Source: an uncultured Brevibacterium sp. (GTDB lineage: Bacteria; Actinomycetota; Actinomycetes; Actinomycetales; Brevibacteriaceae). Taken from it: a DNA stretch of 6,585 nucleotides. The notes under the pieces are model-generated. The model was not told the DNA's origin and searched no databases. It saw only the letters and a list, made by a program, of their open reading frames with translations. A program made the position numbers and the translations under genes. Of the stretch, positions 1 through 5,000 are shown piece after piece (positions within the stretch are counted from its first letter, which is position 1; each line of letters starts with the position of its first letter). The DNA is taken from positions 1-6,585 of the forward strand of contig CABTZE010000113.1 of NCBI GenBank assembly GCA_902489215.1, written 5' to 3'.

Positions 1-371
1 CAGCGGATCCCGCGGCGGCTTCGATTATCCAGACCGGCAGCAAAGTGCGCATCTATTCAGCGCAGGGTGATGGCTTCGGTGGAGCTGCAGGGTTCGGCGC
101 AGTGGCCGCTGCGGATGCAGGTGCAGAGGGCGGCGCCTCGGACGAAAACAGCGCGAAGAACGGCGACGGTGCTGGTAGTTCAAGTGCGAAGGATCTTGCG
201 AAGAACGATTCCGCAGTTGTGCAATCAGCCGTGGTTACGGGGGTGTCTCGTCCGTCTGGTGGCGCTTTTGATGACGGCAAACTAATCCTGACTTTGGCTG
301 TCACACCGGACGAAGCCGGACGGCTTGCGACGATCCCACCGGACATGCTGAGTTTCGCAATCGTGCAATGA
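1..371 (+). CDS. SAF-domain (CpaB/FlgA-like) protein, C-terminal part
   Basis: This is the 3' end of a plus-strand gene in the frame starting at base 3; it is open to the left edge and stops at TGA 369-371, giving 122 visible codons. The GTG at 45 lies inside the conserved-looking segment TGSKVRIYSA, so it is not taken as the start. That segment resembles the 'G-x-x-V-x-V/I' strand of SAF/CpaB-type proteins. After it comes an Ala/Gly/Ser/Asp-rich stretch (visible residues about 34-70). The end, with VAVT-type strand LTLAVTPDEAGRLA and then LSFAIVQ, is typical of these small actinobacterial SAF proteins. SAF domains are known from pilus-assembly and flagellar P-ring chaperones, but the actinobacterial members next to mscL have no proven role. 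The gene precedes mscL by 253 bp on the same strand. The family call rests on a short C-terminal fragment and on gene order, so it is moderate; the reading frame itself is secure. Confidence 0.7.
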   Translation, partial: ADPAAASIIQTGSKVRIYSAQGDGFGGAAGFGAVAAADAGAEGGASDENSAKNGDGAGSSSAKDLAKNDSAVVQSAVVTGVSRPSGGAFDDGKLILTLAVTPDEAGRLATIPPDMLSFAIVQ

Positions 372-478
372 CCGGTTGGTGACGGGGCCTGCGGTGTCAG
401 CGGGGCCCTGTGGGGTTGGCGGTGAGCACCCTTTCGCTGCCGCATACGCCCCTGCTTGCCCACCTAAACAGGACGAGG

Positions 479-504
479 GTCACAAAAAGCGCTGTTCTTG
501 TGAC
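479..504. promoter_or_regulatory. Inverted repeat GTCACAA-N12-TTGTGAC upstream of mscL
   Basis: A perfect 7-bp dyad pairs 479-485 with 498-504; two further pairs form inside it after one A/C mismatch, leaving a GCGCTG loop. It lies about 120 bp before the mscL start. It could be an operator for a dimeric regulator or a hairpin in a leader transcript. No regulator is encoded in the window, so the role is inference. Confidence 0.35.
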
Positions 505-582
505 AGATTACACGCGGCGAAGGGATGAAACCCTGTAAACTCGCCCGATTTTCAGCCTAAAATTAAAGAGTATCTGTCTCGA

Positions 583-611
583 GCAGTGTCCTGTTCAGAA
601 ACCAGGACTGC
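583..611 (+). promoter_or_regulatory. Leader hairpin abutting the mscL ribosome binding site
   Basis: GCAG (583-586) pairs with CTGC (608-611) and TCCTG (589-593) pairs with CAGGA (603-607). This gives nine base pairs with a two-base bulge (587-588) and a nine-base loop. The stem ends two bases before the Shine-Dalgarno sequence, so if transcribed it could affect ribosome access or mRNA stability. It also argues that translation starts at ATG 625 rather than at the in-frame GTG 586, which lies in the stem. Confidence 0.35.
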
Positions 612-612
612 G

Positions 613-619
613 AAAGGGA
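613..619 (+). promoter_or_regulatory. Ribosome binding site of mscL
   Basis: AAAGGGA lies five bases before ATG 625. This purine-rich site decides the start in favour of 625 over the upstream in-frame GTG at 586. Confidence 0.7.
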
Positions 620-624
620 AAACA

Positions 625-1089
625 ATGCTGAAAGGTTTCCGCGACTTTATTCTGCGCGGCAATGTTGTTGAACTGGCAACCGCTGTCATCGTCGGTGCTG
701 CGTTCACCGCAATTGTCGAAGCAATCTCGACCAAGCTGATCCAGCCGCTGCTGGCCGTTGCAGGCCCGCCGGACATGGAGGGCCTCGGCTTCGAAATCGT
801 CTCCGGCAACAAGGCTACGTTCATGGACTTCGGTGCTGTTATCACCGCGGCCATCAACTTCCTCATTGTTGCGGCGATCGTCTACTTCGTCATCATCGTC
901 CCGATGAACAAGCTCAACAGCCTGCGCAACACCGGCGAACTCGAAGAAGAAGACGTTCCGCCCACGCAGGAAGAACTGCTTGCTGAGATTCGCGACCTGC
1001 TCGCTGGCCGTTCGCTTGCCGGCGACGCCACCGAAGAAGGCAACAACGTGAACTTTGACGACGGTTCGAGCGACTCGCCCCGTCACTGA
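625..1089 (+). CDS. mscL: Large-conductance mechanosensitive channel MscL
   Basis: This 154-residue protein is a complete MscL, the homopentameric inner-membrane channel that opens under membrane tension and releases solutes during hypo-osmotic shock. The N-terminal amphipathic helix MLKGFRDFILRGNVVELA is diagnostic. TM1 spans about residues 14-43 and TM2 about 69-96, joined by a periplasmic loop (about 44-68). Leu17 and Val21 stand where the pore-constriction residues of the M. tuberculosis channel lie, and position 20 is Ala as in that protein, not Gly as in E. coli. The cytoplasmic helix PTQEELLAEIRDLL (113-126) is the usual C-terminal bundle. It is followed by an acidic, Asn/Ser-rich tail of about 28 residues, so the protein is somewhat longer than the E. 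coli form (136). ATG 625 is chosen because of the adjacent ribosome binding site and because it matches the family N-terminus. The next feature is a strong terminator, so mscL is the last gene of its unit. Confidence 0.97.
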   Translation: MLKGFRDFILRGNVVELATAVIVGAAFTAIVEAISTKLIQPLLAVAGPPDMEGLGFEIVSGNKATFMDFGAVITAAINFLIVAAIVYFVIIVPMNKLNSLRNTGELEEEDVPPTQEELLAEIRDLLAGRSLAGDATEEGNNVNFDDGSSDSPRH

Positions 1090-1145
1090 GGCTCCCGCCG
1101 CTGAGGTTTAGGAACAGCGAATTGCGCTGACATCCTGACTCACAT

Positions 1146-1185
1146 GCTGATGCCCCGAGCGACATGCTCGGGGCATCAGCTTTTT
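1146..1185 (+). terminator. Intrinsic terminator of mscL
   Basis: A perfect 15-bp stem pairs 1146-1160 with 1166-1180 around the five-base loop GACAT, followed directly by TTTTT (1181-1185). It lies 56 bp after the mscL stop. It is a textbook rho-independent terminator; on the minus strand there is no matching T-run of this length. Confidence 0.95.
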
Positions 1186-1230
1186 CTGTGTTCGCAATGA
1201 TATGTCGAGGCTGCATCCCACCCCGCCTCA

Positions 1231-1389
1231 CGCTTTAGCAACAAATCCACGCTTTAGCAGTTGCGGCTAAGCCGCAGGATCCGGCTAAAGGGAGTCTCGC
1301 CGCGGCTAACGGGAGTATTTACGGCTAAAGCGCAGATTCCGGCTAAAGGGAGTATTTACGGCTAAGCCGCAGATCCCTGTTACCGGGTG
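1231..1389. repeat. Repeat-array copy 1 (CGGCTAA array, 159 bp)
   Basis: The array opens with two CGCTTTAGC words 19 bp apart (1231-1239, 1250-1258). Six exact CGGCTAA words follow, starting at 1264, 1282, 1303, 1322, 1340 and 1359 (spacings 18, 21, 19, 18, 19). Between them alternate GGGAGTATTTA-like and GCAGAT-like linkers. CGGCTAAGCCG (1264-1274 and 1359-1369) is a short palindrome with one central base. The opening CGCTTTAGC words are reverse complements of GCTAAAGCG at 1324-1332, so the array can fold back on itself. The copy ends in TACCGGGTG. It holds one 37-bp unit (1321-1357) absent from copy 2. Its function is unknown; a protein-binding array, a transcribed structured element or a dispersed repeat are all possible. 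Confidence 0.85.
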
Positions 1390-1434
1390 GATTCGTTGCC
1401 AACGGAAGTTTTACCCTGCCTCCACACCCAAAAC

Positions 1435-1476
1435 CACGAGGTGCCATCCCAGCCAGACCCGGACGCCCACCTCGTG
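1435..1476. repeat. 9-bp inverted repeat in the spacer between array copies
   Basis: CACGAGGTG (1435-1443) and its exact reverse complement CACCTCGTG (1468-1476) are separated by 24 bases. The same word recurs in the small minus-strand gene and the low-complexity parts of the large gene. No T-tract follows, so it is not a standard terminator. Confidence 0.5.
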
Positions 1477-1510
1477 CCCCGCCTGCAGCAGCTTCCCAAC
1501 ACCCACCCCA

Positions 1511-1632
1511 CGCTTTAGCAGCAAATCCACGCCTTAGCAGTTACGGCTAAGCCGCAGAATCCGGCTAAAGGGAGTCTCGCCGCGGCTAACGGGAGTATTT
1601 ACGGCTAAGCCGCAGATACCGGCTACCGGGTG
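1511..1632. repeat. Repeat-array copy 2 (direct repeat of copy 1, 122 bp)
   Basis: This copy lies 280 bp downstream in the same orientation. Apart from the missing 37-bp unit it matches copy 1 at 115 of 122 positions by my alignment. It has four exact CGGCTAA words starting at 1544, 1562, 1583 and 1602 (spacings 18, 21, 19) and a degenerate one, CGGCTAC, at 1620. The first 90 bp differ at four positions only. The two copies must come from a duplication or from insertion of the same element twice. Confidence 0.85.
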
Positions 1633-1687
1633 TGCGCAAGCAAGGTCCCGCGCTGCTCTGCTGATTCAGCAACAAACAAGGGGATCG

Positions 1688-2047
1688 TCAGCGCGATTTT
1701 GGGGCCCAGTGCGGTGGCCGGTCGGCCAACAGCCTGTCGTCATTCGACCCGCCAGCACTCTGCCCCGACTCATTGCGCACAGTGCGCAAGTACGCAGCCT
1801 TTGCCGCGGCAATGCGAGCCTGAAGTCTGGCCTCGTCAGCGGCGCTGCGGGTCACTGTGCTGCGCTTTGCCTCGCCACGAGGTGAGCCACCGTGCTGGGG
1901 CTCGCCGCGCTCCGCCGCGCCAGCGGCTGACTCCGCACGAGGTGTCTCAGGGCTGGACGCTTCACCTCGGATCGTTTCCGCACGAGGTGCCGCACTGCTG
2001 GCGTCTTCACCTCCTGCGTGCGACTCCCCTGAAGACCCTTCAGCCAC
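1688..2047 (-). CDS. Small Ala/Ser/Glu-rich protein with C-terminal PPHW motif
   Basis: This 119-residue frame starts at GTG (2047-2045), nine bases after the stop of the large upstream gene, and ends at TGA (1690-1688). I do not recognise the family with certainty. Residues 1-65 are low complexity and probably disordered, with a recurring (A/T/S)PR(A/G)E motif at about 20-24, 35-39 and 55-59. Residues 67-90 look helical (TRSAADEARLQARIAAAKAA). The tail NDDRLLADRPPHW (102-114) is not low complexity and looks like a conserved short motif. That tail and the close spacing favour a real, co-transcribed and possibly translationally coupled gene. The start is uncertain: no clear Shine-Dalgarno precedes GTG 2047. 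A strong AGGAGG-like sequence lies inside the frame (on the minus strand, near 2005), but no in-frame start follows at proper distance. No function is proposed beyond the likely link to its upstream neighbour. Confidence 0.6.
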   Translation of the reverse strand: MAEGSSGESHAGGEDASSAAPRAETIRGEASSPETPRAESAAGAAERGEPQHGGSPRGEAKRSTVTRSAADEARLQARIAAAKAAYLRTVRNESGQSAGGSNDDRLLADRPPHWAPKSR

Positions 2048-2056
2048 GACTCACAC

Positions 2057-5000
2057 TCAGTCCCGGTCAGCAGCGTCTGCGCTGCCCGCCCCAGCGTTCC
2101 TGCCGGACTCAGATTCTTCATCAGCGTCTTCTTCGCCAGCGGCATCGCCTTCACGCAGACCAGCATCAATCAGATCGGCATCACGCAGCAGACCCGTGTC
2201 ATACGCCGGCATCACCTGGTCTTCAACTGCCGCTTCGGGCGATGCGCTCAGCGACGCCGCCTGCTCGGTTGGTGTCTGCGCCTGAGCCGCGGAAGCCTCC
2301 AACTTGTCGGCAGAAGAGGCTGCCTCGCCCGAGTGCCCGTCAGCGGAACCGGGCTTACCGGAGTTCGCCTCGGCACCTCGACCGCCGGCGCTGGCCGGAC
2401 CCCCAGCCTCACCAGAACCAGCCTCACCCGCAACCTCAGCCGATGATTCAGCCCTTTGCAGAGCTTCCGGGTCTTCTTCCGCAGCAATATCAGCCCACGC
2501 CTGGTAGATCCGGTCGGTCTGGCCCTGCGGGTCAATGAACGCGTCAGTCGACCACACACGCAGGAACGTCCAGCCTCGGCGAGCGAAGCTCAGCGGGCGC
2601 AGGCGCTCACGCTCACGCAGCGAAGGCGAGGTTGTGTAGTCCAGCCCGTCGGCCTCAACAGCCAGGACCATGCGCGAACCAGCCTGCGAAACAAGCGGCA
2701 CCGCAAGATCCAGTCCGCCGTAGTTGTCAACGGGCTCCAGGCCCTTAGCGTGCAGACGTGCAGAAAGATCAGCCATCAGCGGTGAATGTCCGCGTTCGTC
2801 CTGCGACTTCTCAATGAACGATGAACCCGACCGAGCCGCTTCAAACAGCACCGGCAACAGCGCCGAACCGTGGCGCAACCTGGACCGGTCAAACTCATCC
2901 GGGTGGAGGCACGAAACAACCGTCAACCGCTGCTTGGCCGGCGTGACCGCCGCAGCGAGCACCTTCTGCCCGCCCGGCTGCGCAAGCTCACCGAAGCTGT
3001 ACAGCATCCGGCCGGCCAGAGTGCGGCCCCAGCCGACGGTGAAGATCACCGCATCACGCGAAAGCGTCTGCGCGCGGTAAGCATCCGTGATGACGAACGG
3101 CTCATCACCCTCATCCGAGAAGAACCCCTTGAGCTCCGGATAGCGCGGAATCTGGCGGGCAACCGCGAGCGCAATCCTGCGCGCATGCCACGGGGTGAGC
3201 GCAATAACGCCCAGCGTCTGCTCTGGACTGGTGCGAGCGTGCTCGAAAACAAGACGCACCACCTCGGCGACCTCAACATCGGGGCTTTCCACCTGGCCGG
3301 TAGCCGAATCCGGGCTGCCCTCTCCCCCGTCCACGTGAATGAACGCAAGACCCGTGGGCGCACCCGCATCCGCAATCGGCAGGGACACGAGCTTGTCGTC
3401 GTAGATGACATCGTTGAGCAGCCCCGCGATCTCCTGCGGAACCACCCTGTGATTCGTGTGCAGACGCAGCCGGGGCACCACGGGAGTGAGTGCCTCGAAC
3501 ACGCTGACACCCGCCGATTCGGGCTGCGTTCCCGTCCGCCGCTGTGCTGCCACCGAGAACTCCGTCGGACCCAGCAGCTTGTCATCGCCCAGTGCCAGTG
3601 TGTGCTTGGCCAGGGCGATCGGCACGAGCGCTTCCGGCACCGACACCCGCGCGGCGTCGCCGATGATCACGGTGTCGAACAGGGCCCGCTCCACTAGAGC
3701 CGGGTCCGTGCCGAACTCGCCGGAGAACTCGTCTTCGAAAGTCTTATCTGCCGGGCTGGCGCCGTCTGCCGGGCTGGTCTCTTCTTCCGCACCCTCAGCA
3801 GTTCCCGAGGTGCCTTCGGCACCTCGTTCTTCTGCCTTGTTTTCCGCACCCGAGGTGCCGCCGACCCGGTCCTTTTCCGGTACCGGGGCGAGGGCCTCAC
3901 CAAAGGTGTCGGGGACGCTCACCGGGCTCATCATCCACACCGGCGCCAAGGCCAACAGGACGTGCGGGGCGCGGGCGGCCAGGCGACTGAGGTTCAGCCC
4001 CTCGCCCAGCAGCTCGGCCCGCAGCAGGGCCGCTTCTTCTGGGTAGTCCGCAATTGCGCGCTGCCAGGCTTCAGCACGCGCATACTGCAGGCGCGATGCT
4101 CCAGCGGACACAAACGCCGCATCCGTGCGACGGAAATCAGCGGCCAAGCGGTGCAGGGCATCACCGTCGTGTTCGCCGACCTGCGGGTCAGCTGCCGCCA
4201 TCTGCTGCAGAACCGTCGCCCAGTAGGCCAGATCGAATTCACTGCCGACGTCCTCCGGGCGCACGCGGCGGCTTCGCAGGTCGTACAGCAGTTCGCGCAG
4301 CCCCGCAGCTTCGAGGTCACGGCGCAGGCCAGTGCGGCGCGGCAGGTCGCTCAGGGCGGCACGGTCATCAGCCATGGCGGCCAGGCGCGCTTCGAGTTCC
4401 CCGATGTGCATCGCATCGAGGTCTCCCCCGTCAGGGGTGTCCGCCAGGATGGGGGCAAGAGCATCAAGGTCCGCGGCCACCCGGTCAAACAGATCCGACA
4501 CTTCACCCAGGTTCGACGGCAGACTGGGAACGTTGGCCCGCCCGGTGATCCGCTCAGTCTGCTGAAGCTGAGCCCGCATCGCCTTGAGTTCTTCGTGCAC
4601 GTCGACGTCAGCCAGTCCGCTGCGCACAAGGGAACGAGCGTGGCGCTTGAGCTTGCCGCGCTCAAAAACGCCCATGTCAACGTTGTGATCGCGGCGGTAC
4701 TCAACAGAACCGGTCGCATCGATCAGCAGATCGAGGTCTTCGCGGTAGGCCTCCGGCAGGAACGTGCGCATGCTGCTGTCAATCGAACGCAGCAGAGCCA
4801 GGCTGTCGGCCCATTCGGCCATCGTCCAGCCCGCGGTCACACCGGATTCTTCCAATGCCGTGCGCATCATCCGGGTGAGCTTCGGCAGTGCGTCAACACA
4901 GCGCTCGGCCGTGACGCGCGCCTTTTCTGCCTGCGCGGCCGTGTCGAAGCGCGCACCAAACCACACGGTGTCTTCAACACCCAGCGTAAATTCGCCCAGC

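Larger units (their letters stand above)
372..624 (+). other. Intergenic region upstream of mscL
   Basis: This 253-bp gap has no credible gene. I found no -35/-10 pair with good spacing. Isolated -10-like hexamers are TAAACT (536-541) and TAAAAT (558-563), neither with a convincing -35. The AT-rich stretch around 550-575 is the most promoter-like part. The region contains three potential secondary structures: a dyad at 479-504, a bulged stem at 516-545 (GGCGA paired with TCGCC, enclosing AGGG/CCCT around an ATGAAA loop, with GTAAAC bulged on the 3' side) and a hairpin at 583-611 just before the ribosome binding site. An 8-bp GC stem (382-389 with 404-411) follows the SAF gene but lacks a T-tract. 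Confidence 0.5.
1090..1687. other. Convergent intergenic region, no gene seen
   Basis: About 600 bp separate the mscL stop from the stop of the small minus-strand gene. Open frames here are short and show no protein-like pattern. The contents are the mscL terminator (1146-1185), a repeat-array copy (1231-1389), a 121-bp spacer with a 9-bp inverted repeat, a second array copy (1511-1632), and a 13-bp palindrome TGCTGATTCAGCA (1659-1671). No T-rich intrinsic terminator was found for the minus-strand unit, so the array, which that transcript would run into, may contribute to its 3' end; that is inference. Confidence 0.7.

Noticed and set aside
382..411. Terminator after the SAF gene
   Set aside because: An 8-bp stem including a G-T pair has a 14-base loop and no T-tract.
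499..514. GlxR/CRP-like site TGTGACAGATTACACG
   Set aside because: Left half matches TGTGA fully but the right half matches TCACA at only three of five positions and the centre lacks TA; too weak to call.
586..588. GTG as the start of mscL
   Set aside because: It would add 13 residues not seen in MscL, lies within a leader hairpin and ignores the good Shine-Dalgarno before ATG 625.
1231..1632. CRISPR array
   Set aside because: The repeated words are only 7-11 bp, the linkers are also repeated, and no cas genes are present.
1659..1671. Palindrome TGCTGATTCAGCA as the terminator of the minus-strand unit
   Set aside because: Only six base pairs with a single central base and no following T-run on the minus strand.
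1630..2538. Plus-strand open frame of 302 codons over the small gene and giant-gene tail
   Set aside because: Pro/Arg/His/Gln-rich antisense shadow with no start signal or motif; it crosses two minus-strand genes.
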